NCBI GenBank assembly: GCA_030247855.1
Contig: JAPDRN010000147.1
Location: forward strand, 1-64,000
From: Knufia peltigerae
Lineage: Eukaryota > Ascomycota > Eurotiomycetes > Chaetothyriales > Trichomeriaceae
Length of the DNA: 64,000 bases
Reading direction: 5' to 3'
The translations under genes were made by a program, and so were the position numbers. A model generated the notes under the pieces. It ran no database searches. It was not told the DNA's origin and worked only from the letters and a program-made list of their open reading frames with translations. How positions within the stretch are numbered: position 1 is the stretch's first letter; each line of letters starts with the position of its first letter. Positions 19,562 to 30,332 of the stretch are shown here, piece after piece.

Positions 19562-22500
19562 CTATCCTGCCTCCAAAGACACTTTCATGTGATCCAACCA
19601 CCCCTCGGCTCTTCTGCGACACGGATTGTTCTCACGAAGAGAGCGTTGGCGCATTTCCACGACAGTCGTCATCATCCGCATCGCTCTGCCGTGTTGACCC
19701 AGACGCCATAACAGGGTGGCCAGATTGAATTGTGATGTCAGTCGATGAAAATGAGTCTCCGGTAGCGTTTGCGCCTCGATCTGAACCACTGTCTCTAGTA
19801 GCTGAACTGCTTTCTTAATTTGACCATCGGCCTGATATGCTGTTGCTAAGCTTGATTGCGACATCAGCGGAATATCATGAGACTCCTCTAACGTTTGCGT
19901 CTGGATCTGAACCACTGTCTCCAGTATCTGAATTGCCTTCTTGACTTGCCCATCGTCGACATATGCCAATGCTAATAGCTCTTGTGACAACAGTAGCTGA
20001 GAATGATTCTCCGGTAGTGTTAGCGCCTGGATCTGAACCAGTGACTCGAGTAGCTGAACTGCCTTCTTGACTTGTCCATCTATGTGGTATAACAATCCCA
20101 ATGCGCACTGTGAATACTGGTGGTGCGGGTCATCTGGAGGGAGATGCTGCTGGCCCCAGAAGAAGGACTCTTCTAAGCACATCTCAGCCTCTCTGATTCG
20201 ACTCTCCGACCTCAAACATTCGCCTACGTCACCAAGGAGAGAATAACGCTCCCTCAACTCCATTGTTCTCTCTCCTCGGAGAAGACGAAGTGCATGCGGT
20301 AGGTATAATCGCCGCTGTTCCCGATTCTCCCACAGACCTCTGGGAAACACTCGGGCAAGGTGCTCAACGAACTCCTTTTCCACTCGTGCGCCGTGCTCTG
20401 TCCTACTCACCCAGATTCTTGAGGCCAGATGGACCAGACTATGCATGTCATAAATTTCAGTGTCCCCACGCTGCACCAAGAATGCATAGCCTGTGAGGGT
20501 CCCAATAGCGTGTACTATCGCCTCCATTGAATTGAGCGGTGGCAGAATCGACAACGGGATGGCTTTCGGCTCGATCAACGATAGATATGTCAGTAATTCG
20601 GCGGCAGGAGGGTTCAGGACTTGGATCTGGTCAAAAGATACAACCCACGTAGTGGCGACGGCGTGTCGTGATTCTGATTGCCGAGTCGTATCGGGGAATT
20701 CTCGACTCATCAACGCCACCAGCTCCGTCTCCGTTCCTCCCAGGAGGTCCATATACTTGCTTATTGTTATTCGGTTCCTGTTGAGGTAACCCGCCGCCTG
20801 GGTGATTGCCAGTGGCAAATATGTCAGCTCTTGCAGCAAAGTCTTCACTACATCTCGATCTTTAAGCAGGTCCTTTTCAACCAAAGACTTCTCCAGCAAT
20901 CGTTCCGCCTCGTTTGTCGTCATTTCTTTGAGCTCGACCAGCTCGCTGTTCAAGGCCAAAGCCACTTCCCTTGAGCGGGAGGTAAACAAGATTACACCAT
21001 TGTCGCTTTCGGGCAAATACTGCTGAATTCCGTCCGAATTCTTGGACGAGCCAGACAAGACTTGCATATCGTCAGCATTGTCTACCACAATCAACCACTT
21101 ACCAGCATCTGGGGAGTCCAGGAAGCGCTGGACACATTCCCGGGCATCCCCGTCGGCGGTAGTCTCCTGGACAGCAAGCTTTCGTCGAATGTCTGTGTAT
21201 GTTTGGACAAAAGCCGCGTTGTTGATCGCAGAGACCCAGAAGACTGAAAATGTCGGCTCGTTCACTTTCGTCCAGTGCGCCAAATGTAATGCTACCTGGG
21301 TCTTCCCAATGCCTCCGAGTCCGAACAATGTAACTCTCTGGGTCTCGTTTGGCTTGAACAGCTTTTGGTGGAGGGTTTCGAAGATATCTTCTCGTGGGAT
21401 AAACCGTTTATTTACAGGTGGAATGGAGTGACAGACACAAGATGAGTGAGGTACGGTAGACGTCAGTTGGCGTCTTTCCAACGGTTCTGAAGCTTCTGTA
21501 ATCGTGCGGGCTTGCATTACAGCAACATTGCATTCCTGTGCGATGTGAGTTTAAGCCTTCTTTCGACAAGGTGTTTAGCTCACATGACTTTGATCAGTTG
21601 GTGCAGCATCTATTGTCACTTAGTTATAAGGTTAGCCACCAGAATATGCTTTCCTAGGTAGAGCATCCAAGGTACACACTTTGCCTGGTCCTAAGGCTTT
21701 CAACACAGTCTCGAATTCCAAAGGATTGCTGCTGTTTGCGTAGATATTGATCAGTCGCCGCTTCGATGCGACCCTGTTCTTTATACTCAGCCAAGCCGAC
21801 GTCCTGGAGTCCTTGCTCGACGCTGAGACGAAAGTACCTCTTCTGGTCGTAATGATGTCTCCATCTCGACGCGAACTCTTCGGCCACTCGTTCTGTGTCT
21901 GTGGTGATTTTGGCCAAGGTCTTAGTCAAGAACTTCAGCAGATTATCTTCAACGGCTCTATTGCCAGGGTTTCCGGTTCCGATAGAGACGAAGCATTTTA
22001 CCAGGGGTTTTAAGTCGCCAGTGTCCGTACACCAAATGTCAGATGCTTCTCTCTCTACCTCTACGACAGGGTTATTTGCCCCCAACGCCCCATCTATAAA
22101 ACAACGCGCTCCGATCGAGACAGGGTCGAAAAAGCCGGTGGCAGCCGCCGTGGCGAGGGCAGCTTCGCTAATCGTGGCAGCAATCTTTGATTCGTGGGGA
22201 TGGTCATAACTTCGCAGGCGTGTGATTCCGTATATGTGTTTCTCGGCACTGCACACAAATCTAGATCATGCATTAGATAATGAATCGACAACAATTGATT
22301 CTGCACGAACACTCTGCATCCCCGACACTTCCCATCGTTGAATGGTTCTGTTGTGGAGTAGCCTTGTGTGACAATCACCTCTTCGATCGCAGTCTTGAGT
22401 TTTGCACTGTCAAATCTTGAATGAAGGCGTCCTGATCGGCCAAATGGTATTCGATGGGCCTTTTTCTCAAATATTTGTTTGAGCAAACTGTTGTAGGCCA

Positions 22501-22844
22501 CGATACATTCTTCAACATCCATCTCGAGCCGGCCGAGCATAATGGCAATAAGGCTGTGTAGAATAATGTGTTAGTACGCTATGCGCAGCCAACAAGATAG
22601 GCCATTGTACGTGCCCTCCTGTACTTGTTCCTCCGATGAGGTCAAACAGTTCACACGGTTTTAGCGGGGGTTCTCCATTGTCTGAGCGCTGTTTATTCAG
22701 CCGTGTCATGATGCCCTTGAGAATATGTAGGGTCGACAAACCCCGGACTCCACCGCCATCGAGCGACAGCAAACAGAGCCCTGTGTCATCGTCGGGCTTA
22801 GGAAGGTAGTCCGTTGTTCGCACTCCTGGATTTGGCAGCGCCAT
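19562..22844 (-). CDS. Patatin-NB-ARC-TPR protein (fungal NLR-like receptor)
   Basis: This is a 1017-aa three-domain STAND protein. Exons are 22844-22615, 22553-22311, 22260-21680, 21609-21584 and 21535-19562; the sum is an exact multiple of three. The N-terminal patatin-like phospholipase has DGGGVRG (residues 29-35), the nucleophile elbow GTSTG with Ser74, and FIDGALGANNP supplying the catalytic Asp. The NB-ARC module has P-loop GLGGIGKT (432-439), Walker B WLIVVDNADD and a GLPLA-like YLPLAITQAAGYL. Four 42-residue TPR units form the C-terminus. Intron 1 has a GC donor and a perfect TACTAAC branch site, and exon 4 is a 26-nt microexon. Related fungal proteins trigger lipase-mediated incompatibility or cell death (for example Neurospora plp-1). 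That role is inferred here. Confidence 0.92.
19613..20116 (-). repeat. Four tandem 42-residue TPR units
   Basis: These four consecutive 126-nt units encode the C-terminal TPRs of the NLR-like protein (residues 834-1001). Units 1-3 share the core DGQ(V/I)KKA(V/I)Q(L/I)LE and a TLPE-type hinge and are visibly closer to each other than to unit 4, which has drifted. Confidence 0.85.
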
Positions 22845-25459
22845 AAGCTCACCGACTGACGAGATTCAAGAACTGAGGTCGAATAGAGGAACGGATCAAT
22901 GAATGAAGATGCCGGGAAAAGGGACAAGTGGCGAGAGGGTTTGTCAGGCTGATAGTTGCCTGGTATGTACAGCTGAATGCGCCTTGCTCGAGCGGGGATA
23001 TCTGTGACCGCGCGTGGCAGAAGATCAGTGGGCGAATGGCGAAACGCTTCTCGCTGCTGAAACTCGAATTGGCGCCTACTTGTACTCGTAGGCTATAACC
23101 AGAAGCGAGAAAATCTTACTCGTTGAAGTCTTCAATCAATTCTGCAGCTGCAGGGGATCAGATGTCATCCTGTTGTTGAAAGAATACCCCTCCTCAGCAA
23201 GCTTAGCGGTACCCTCGAAGAGAAGGGGGGCGATTCCTATCTAGGAGTCATGACCAAAGCTCGAAACTCGCTGAAATGTAGCTTTCAAAGAAACAGGCAT
23301 AGCGAGAAAAGTGCACAGCACGTAGCACCTGAGGTTCGTGAGTATCAAGGTTTTCGTTTCCAGACTGACGATCACCAATGATGCCCGTGAGGATGGCTGT
23401 GTCCTGATGAGGTTGTGGCTGAACCCGAGGTTTTGAAAAAAGATGTCGACAATGGATCCTGGCCTTGAGATAGTCAATACTCCGTACATGGACGAGATTC
23501 AGGTAAATCACTCGATGAAGATCTTGTTGATCAAGATACCAACCAACCACGGAGTATGATTTCATCTCTCGAACCGCCGTCGGACTAGTAAATACGGATA
23601 CGAATACGGACTGCATAATTAAATAATGAAGGTGTCTTCTGTGAATCCGCAGAAGATGGGAAGATCATGCTAGTATGGAGCGGGCGGCTCTCACTCTGAC
23701 GATAGTCAGAACCTGAAAATTTGATCTGCTAACTGGACATCTGTTCATGCTTAGAATACCTATTCAATTCGCCCCAAATCCCAGAACTGGACAGAGTATG
23801 AGACACATTGTTTAGCTCGAAATGCTGTTGGGGGACGCAGTGTCAAATGCTCTCATTCCGGATGTAATTTTGACGTAACAATCGATAGAGGTTACATTGG
23901 GAGATAACATGCTTGAATCGAGTTGGTTCACGGTCAAAATGAAGGAAGATGTCCTTGTTGGTCAGTCCTCGAGAACCTGGTCAACGTGGAGTACGTGATT
24001 TCGACAGTGGGGCGGAAAATGTGAGGCAGGGATTGTGCCCAGGAAGATCCCTGGATGTTGTACAATATCCCTGTATCTCGCCAACTTTTTGGGAGCCACG
24101 AGGCCTTTGGGTCGAAGGGTCTTCGAGGACACCTCCCGGTGCTTCCATTCAATACAATTGTGGTGCTAGAAGAAAATCCTAAGAAGATAGGAGGGTAGGG
24201 GCTACTCGTACTGTAGAGTGACAGTGAGAAACACCCGTAGCTACGGATAGCTCGTCCGTAGTCTTTCACTCGGCCTTCACAAGCCTGTGATCAGTGAAGC
24301 GCTTTGGCTTGAAATGGGTGCGGCAATTGCCTAGTTCCTGCGTAGCTTTGAACGAGGCTCAATTTCCACGTCTCCCCGGAAAATCATCAGCCAATGGCCC
24401 AAGCTCATCACGCTGTAGCCCTCTTTTTTTTTATTGAGCTGTTGAACTAATCATCATCCAATCTCGCCTTCAGCATGAGAGTCCTTGGAAATACTCCGTA
24501 CAGCAGTCCAATCTACAGTACCCCGTACAAATGAACATCAGTCTCGTTGGCCAGGATCCCGGGCTCCAGTCAACTGGGCGGCAACCGAAGACCAGATCCC
24601 CTTGCGAGTGTTTGGCCGTGATGGGCGAGAGTGCCAGCAACCTCGAAGCACGCCTACGCTACGGTACTCGCCCTCGTCCTACAAAGGAGTCCAGGGCATT
24701 CGTTGGCTACAAGTCATGGAAAAATCCACCGCCGATGCCCGCGTTTTACGTCGCCTCCCTGCATCACAAATGCAGGTCGACCTCATCAGGTTGGACAAAA
24801 ATAGCTTGTACCTTCACCGTCGGACCTGGCGCATCAATCACCTCCAACCACCTACTGATGATCCGGCCACAGTCCTGATTGAAACCAAATTTCCCCCCAT
24901 GTCCTGCCTGGCGCTCATCCGAACCCTTGCCAGCATCCTATCGTGAGCGGGCCTCTTCTCCGGACACTAAGCTCGCACGTTTCCTTTCCGCTTGTCCTCG
25001 CTTGCGTTTTCGAGCTCGTCATGTCCCAAAAAGGAGCCTCCATGGAGCTGGTGGCTTGCCGCATCACACTTTCATTATGCTCCTTGCTGCTGGGGTTTCT
25101 GGCTTTAAGGCTCTGGTCCCAGATTGAGTTTCCTCGACTTACACACTCCCCTCTAGACCACTGTCGCATTTGTGTGCGACTGCTCAGAATGGAGAGGTAG
25201 AATGGTTTTTGGTTTAGCTACACAAGCTTGTTGAGCGTCTTTTCTGTCTTTGTTTAGTTGAGCTTCGTATTCAGTTCTGCCCTCCTGCCGCGCCTCGCAT
25301 GCCTGCCGTCCGTTAATGCACAGTGGTTTTAGGGAAACGGCACATGCTGACGTGGAGGTGTAACCATCGGACATCTTTTTAATGCAGCTGGGGTCTCGCT
25401 GGACACCTGCATAATCAGAGTGCCAGCTTCGTCTCTTCGACTACAGGGTCAAGGCCAAT
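22845..25459. other. 2.6-kb intergenic region, no supported gene
   Basis: This is a divergent space between the NLR gene and the DUF4203 gene. Frames such as 23248-23616 (-) and 24531-25200 (+) have no recognisable domain. It contains two exact TACTCCGTA words (23478-23486 and 24492-24500) and variants CACGGAGTA (near 23549) and TACCCCGTA (near 24517). The last several hundred bases probably include the 5' UTR of the downstream gene. Confidence 0.4.
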
Positions 25460-28400
25460 ATGCGGTCTTTTCACATCCTCATCCTCACACTGTTGAGCTG
25501 GACGTTACCGCTGGTCACTGCAGGTCTAGATCACTCAGGTCTGCAAGAGCGACAAGACACAGCAAATGGGGCATTGCCAACTCTGACCACAGATGCTCCG
25601 AGCTCCCCTACAGTTGCTTCAGCCTCGCAGAGCAGCCTTCCAGCATCGCTCGCCTTAACGACCGAGGGGAGCTCGAACACTACCTCAACACAACCCTTAA
25701 TGACCGGCTTCACTTCCAACTCAACAGTCGCGAGCCATACGTCCACAACAATTTCTGCCATACCCACAGCTGCTACGTCTCCGGCGAATTCTACGGCCAG
25801 TTCCAAAACCAAAGCGAACGATGACCTGCCCCTTCGGCCTAGAATCACACCCGCATTCGGCATTGCCGGCGTCTTTCTGATCGTATTGGGTGGCATATAT
25901 GCGCTCATCGGAGTCAAGAGCAGATCGATTCAGATTTTCCTGTCATGCGGGTTCCTGGCCAGTATAGCGACTACGGCCTTGGTCGACTTTGTCATGAGTA
26001 CTCCTGTCAGTGATGCGGTTCAAGGGGGTTTTTTCGTGGCGATCTTTATGACCGGCGCAGTCTTTGGTGGCGGGGCACTAATATTCAAGGAATTCACAGA
26101 AGGATTTGGCTGTCTCTTGGGCGGCTTCTGCTTTAGTATGTGGCTGCTCGTCCTCAAACCAGGAGGGCTCGTCACCAGCCCTGGCGGGAAAGGTGCATTC
26201 ATTGGCGTTTTCAGTTTGGTAGCATGGTCACTGTCTTGGACAAGCTACACTAGACCTTATGCTTTGATCGGGTCGACAGCTTTTGGCGGCGCAACCGCAT
26301 TCGTACTCGGGCTTGACTGCTTCATCAGGGCTGGAATGAAGGAGTTCTGGTTCTACATATGGGATCTCAATGACGAACTCTTCCCACTTAACACCGACAC
26401 TTACCCACTGACACGAGGCATGAAAGTCGAGATTGCAATCATCGTCATCGGCACCATCATCGGTCTGCTATCACAGATAAAATTGTGGAAAATCATCAGG
26501 TCAAAGCAGCGCAAGGAAGAGGCAGTGCAGCAGGAAGACGAAGGACAGAAGCAGGCCATTGAAGCCGCATTGGGACGACATCTCGAACGTCGGAACGAAC
26601 GGGAAAAGTCAGCTTGGGAGAAACAGTATGGCGACAGACTCAACAGCAAGCGCAATACGGTTCTATGGCAGGATGCACATACCCACAAACGCTACTCTAC
26701 GGTTTCTGTTGTTGCATTTCAGCCTCCAACCCCGTCGGCTTCTACAGAAGAGCTCGAAATGGATACATACGGCTCTCGAAGGATTCAATCTTGTTACGGC
26801 TCAAAAAATAAACGTCAAAGCTCTGTTACTGTGGAGGTGATACCAGAGGCGGATGAAAACGACGAGGAGGTGGCGTTGAATGAACGCCAGAAGGCTCTTC
26901 AAGCTCTCGAAGAAGGCCAGGCTGCGGATGAACACAAACAGAGTGGCGATCTGTCTGCATCCTCTAGCACCTTAAGCCCACTGACCGCAGGCGACGACGA
27001 TAGCTTGGCCCTTAGTAAATCAGACAGTGGTATTGAGCTCTCGAAGCCCAAGAGACGACCGAGTTCCGGGCTTACAAAACGTTTGACTTCGGGATATGTG
27101 CCGCTCGCTGCGCATTCCAAGGACCATCTTGTCGACCTTGAAAGGCCGCAAAGCAGAGCATCTTCGGCCGCAGCGACTTTGGACGGAGACAACGAGGAGC
27201 TTGACGTGGACTCGCTTGATGCTGATGCAAGGAATAAGACAGGGGGATGCCCACAGATTATCATCTCACCGGTCTTTACTGAGGGCGCTGAGTTCTCGGA
27301 CATGCTGTCAGGCTCGACCACGGGCTTTGGCCACGCAGAAAGCACATCGTCAGACGGTAAAGATGGAGCTTTGAACCACACATCAAGGCCCACTGCTGCC
27401 CAAATACGCACCATTGCTGCCAGTGCGACGGCAGTAGTTGGGGACACCAGAAGCGATGATAGAGTCCCAGAATCCCAAGCGTCTGAAGGAACCGATTCAA
27501 CCGCCGAGTCACTTACCAGGGTTGCTTTGGCTCAAGTACCAAGCCAAACGTCGACGGTGGTCTTGTCACACCGAACGAACGAATGGGCAAAGCATATTAC
27601 GTCTGCAGAAGCACCTATCTACGACGAGCCAGAATCGATCAAAGGGGACGATGGGCCAGAGGATTCCCCGACATATATTGCACGAGTGGCGACTGATCCA
27701 CAGACACAAGCCCTGGTTACACAAGGTCCAGTTCATACGGCGCAAGTAGAGACAGTTCGTACCAGTCGCGCCGGTGTAGGTGTTGCGTCTCACCCACCGA
27801 CTCCTCAAAGAGCCCTTTCCGATCAACAATGGCGACCAAGTGCCACGAAGGCACCCTCGCGGACAACCTCGATGCAATCGCTCAAAGCTCCCAGCAAACG
27901 AGTAAGTCGAGGTAGTTTCAACCCTACTGCGTCTACCTCTCTCGCCACCATGCCCATCATGGAAAACATTCCGAGCGAATTTGGTGTACCGGCGCCTACC
28001 GGCCGTCGCTCAAGTGCAGGATCACCGTACATGATGCCCACACGCCGAGATTCTGCGACCAGTTTTGGTTCGGGCAATCGCAGGCCGTATTCGGCCCACG
28101 ATACACCGCGCCCACAGGGCGGAACTCCATACGATGTGGCACAACTCCAGAGACTACAGAGTCAACAGTACCAAAGGGCTGAACGTCCTTCCGGTACCCG
28201 AATGGATAGCTACGATTCCCACCAGCCTTCACAGCGGGATGTCAGGAAAGAAGCCCAGAAACGAGAATCGCTGCTCGCAGACTGGCGATTGACGCAACAG
28301 CAACATGCATCTCGTGACGGTCTCGAGGCTTCTGTGGCGGAACACGGCCGGGCACGGTTGAGATCGCAGTTAGAGAACCAACGGCGATTCGAGGAGTACC

Positions 28401-28537
28401 AACGCAGCGAGGAGCAACGGAGACAGTTGGCGATGGACCAGATGATGAGGCGTCCCGAGATGCAGGACCTCCATCGTGAGGCGATGCGCAAGATGCAAGG
28501 GAGTGCGAATAAGAAGCTGAGAAGTTCGACCGGTTGA
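25460..28537 (+). CDS. DUF4203 multi-pass membrane protein with long cytosolic tail
   Basis: This is a 1025-aa intronless frame. A signal peptide (MRSFHILILTLLSWTLPLVTA) precedes a Ser/Thr-rich extracellular region of about 100 residues. About seven hydrophobic helices follow between residues 130 and 350 (for example GIAGVFLIVLGGIYALIGV and GAFIGVFSLVAWSL), matching the TM7S3/TM198-like DUF4203 domain. The remaining 670 residues are hydrophilic: Glu/Lys-rich coiled-coil-like segments (QRKEEAVQQEDEGQKQAIEA; HGRARLRSQLENQRRFEEYQ) around a low-complexity Ser/Pro/Thr middle. Fungal members are known only as uncharacterised membrane proteins. Extracellular N-terminus and cytosolic tail are inferred from the signal peptide and helix count. 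Confidence 0.85.
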   Translation: MRSFHILILTLLSWTLPLVTAGLDHSGLQERQDTANGALPTLTTDAPSSPTVASASQSSLPASLALTTEGSSNTTSTQPLMTGFTSNSTVASHTSTTISAIPTAATSPANSTASSKTKANDDLPLRPRITPAFGIAGVFLIVLGGIYALIGVKSRSIQIFLSCGFLASIATTALVDFVMSTPVSDAVQGGFFVAIFMTGAVFGGGALIFKEFTEGFGCLLGGFCFSMWLLVLKPGGLVTSPGGKGAFIGVFSLVAWSLSWTSYTRPYALIGSTAFGGATAFVLGLDCFIRAGMKEFWFYIWDLNDELFPLNTDTYPLTRGMKVEIAIIVIGTIIGLLSQIKLWKIIRSKQRKEEAVQQEDEGQKQAIEAALGRHLERRNEREKSAWEKQYGDRLNSKRNTVLWQDAHTHKRYSTVSVVAFQPPTPSASTEELEMDTYGSRRIQSCYGSKNKRQSSVTVEVIPEADENDEEVALNERQKALQALEEGQAADEHKQSGDLSASSSTLSPLTAGDDDSLALSKSDSGIELSKPKRRPSSGLTKRLTSGYVPLAAHSKDHLVDLERPQSRASSAAATLDGDNEELDVDSLDADARNKTGGCPQIIISPVFTEGAEFSDMLSGSTTGFGHAESTSSDGKDGALNHTSRPTAAQIRTIAASATAVVGDTRSDDRVPESQASEGTDSTAESLTRVALAQVPSQTSTVVLSHRTNEWAKHITSAEAPIYDEPESIKGDDGPEDSPTYIARVATDPQTQALVTQGPVHTAQVETVRTSRAGVGVASHPPTPQRALSDQQWRPSATKAPSRTTSMQSLKAPSKRVSRGSFNPTASTSLATMPIMENIPSEFGVPAPTGRRSSAGSPYMMPTRRDSATSFGSGNRRPYSAHDTPRPQGGTPYDVAQLQRLQSQQYQRAERPSGTRMDSYDSHQPSQRDVRKEAQKRESLLADWRLTQQQHASRDGLEASVAEHGRARLRSQLENQRRFEEYQRSEEQRRQLAMDQMMRRPEMQDLHREAMRKMQGSANKKLRSSTG

Positions 28538-28885
28538 AGGAACAAAAGAAAAACAAAATTGCAATTATTTTTTGGCATTTCTACACAGGCGCACGGCACG
28601 TTTTCATACCCGATCTTTGGGACATGACGGGACATTCATTCGCGGCAACACCAAGACCAAGGATTTCCACCAGACCATTCTCTGTCTGGTATGATGATGG
28701 TTGCATTGAGCAAAAGCTGGGAAATATATTTGGGCAGGCCAAAAGTTTTACGACATGGCCCTGGATTTGATGAACACACACAGAGACACAACTATTTTGG
28801 ATTCTTTACGATACCCTTCCATTCATTTGGAAATGCGAATACGGCTGGATATATTGAGGTAGGTAATTATGGCTACATAATAGGC

Positions 28886-28906
28886 ATATATATATATATA
28901 TATATA
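28886..28906. repeat. AT dinucleotide microsatellite
   Basis: A 21-nt uninterrupted alternating A/T run in intergenic DNA. Confidence 0.95.
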
Positions 28907-30290
28907 CATGATAACAAAAACATGGTATAACGAAAAAGCAGTCATGAGAACGTGACTGAATGAGCAAGTAAGCTGACTGTCATTGAATCGAGACGTTCAA
29001 CAATGGGGCTTACTACCTCAGGTTCCTACACACCAGGTACTAAGTATCCGTATATATACAGTATACCTTGAGGCGTGTCTACCAGAGAATACGTTTCGTC
29101 AATTGGGTGTACCCTATTACGGAGGGCTAGAGGTAAGTGAGTTGGAGCTAATCAAAGCCAACACCTCGCTGAAGACCCGGGGCAATGGGTGCCAATCACG
29201 TCTAGGCAGGCTTACTACCTGGATCCCTACAGTGTCTAGGTATCTAGGGGATTTCCCTACGGAGTAGGTCACTTTGTACGAGTACGTAGCACTACTGTGT
29301 TCAAGCTGACTGAGAAGTCTCTCTTATCACAATGTCCATTGTCGTGAGGGATTCTTACATAGGTAACAATGTACTATTCCAAACGCACCTTTGTAGAATA
29401 ACTCGACTGTGAAAAACAGCCCAGGCGCCTCATCCGTGAAGTGCCATGCCTTCACCTAAGATTCGATCTAATGGAAGTTTCGTGGCGTCTTCTAGGCCAC
29501 CCTAATGAATGCCTCGATCATACTCGTCGCCATTGCGGCCTCGGAAAGCAACTCAGCATACGGGCAGGGAGTACTCGGTAAGAATAAGCAAGATTGCAAT
29601 GATGCCAAAGCACAGTGACCGTGACCAGGGTATTACTGATAATGAAGAAGATCTCCTACAATACAGGACTCCATGGTATCAGCTCGGGTTCCGCCGTTCT
29701 ACCAGAGTTACTTTCACTAATAATACCAAGTGATCATCGCGATTTCATGCAACCCTCATTCCTTGGTCTCTTCGAGGCTAGTGATTTAAGCGATAAACCC
29801 ACCAACAACGCACCCACTCCCACCTCTGCCGTCCCCCCCAAGAGAAGGGCGCACTGACGAGAGAAGAATGAGAGCCGTAAACCTCACTACACCTTTACTT
29901 ACCCTTACTTATTCCTTCCCTCTTCGAGATTTCGGTTAATTCCTTTTATTACCATGGGTTGAGATCTTGTAACTACATTATTTTCTTGATTCTCACTTCA
30001 CACTCAAGCAAGCCTTTTTCCACACCTGAGGAGTAGTTATTAACACACCGACCAACATAAACCCTGGTGTCAAACGAGTGTCACCATACAGACACACAAT
30101 AACTCGCCGACTCGACCTTGACCGCCTTACTACTACTCGTTACGTGCCTCGAGCGAACCTAGATATCTACCTAGTCATGCCACACAGAGCGATATCTTTG
30201 CGACAAAACACCCTCCTACGTCACCAACAGATACGATTGCTGACTCGGCGGCGTTCACTTATTGATCATCATTAAACCAAAACTCTTCGC

Positions 30291-30305
30291 GACGACGACG
30301 ACGAC
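30291..30305. repeat. GAC trinucleotide microsatellite
   Basis: Five GAC units in the presumed 5' UTR of the 7TM gene, 27 bp before its ATG. Confidence 0.9.
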
Positions 30306-30332
30306 AGGGTCCCCTCCAGATCAAGAATTACC

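Larger units (their letters stand above)
28538..30332. other. 1.8-kb intergenic region
   Basis: No coding feature is supported; short frames at 28983-29267 and 29615-29857 lack domains. It holds an AT dinucleotide run at 28886-28906, an exact TACGGAGTA at 29258-29266 and a GAC trinucleotide run at 30291-30305 just before the next start codon. Confidence 0.45.

Noticed and set aside
21654..22256. Reading the patatin middle exon as a separate gene
   Set aside because: It continues in frame to both neighbours through good splice sites and lacks its own ATG at the homologous start.
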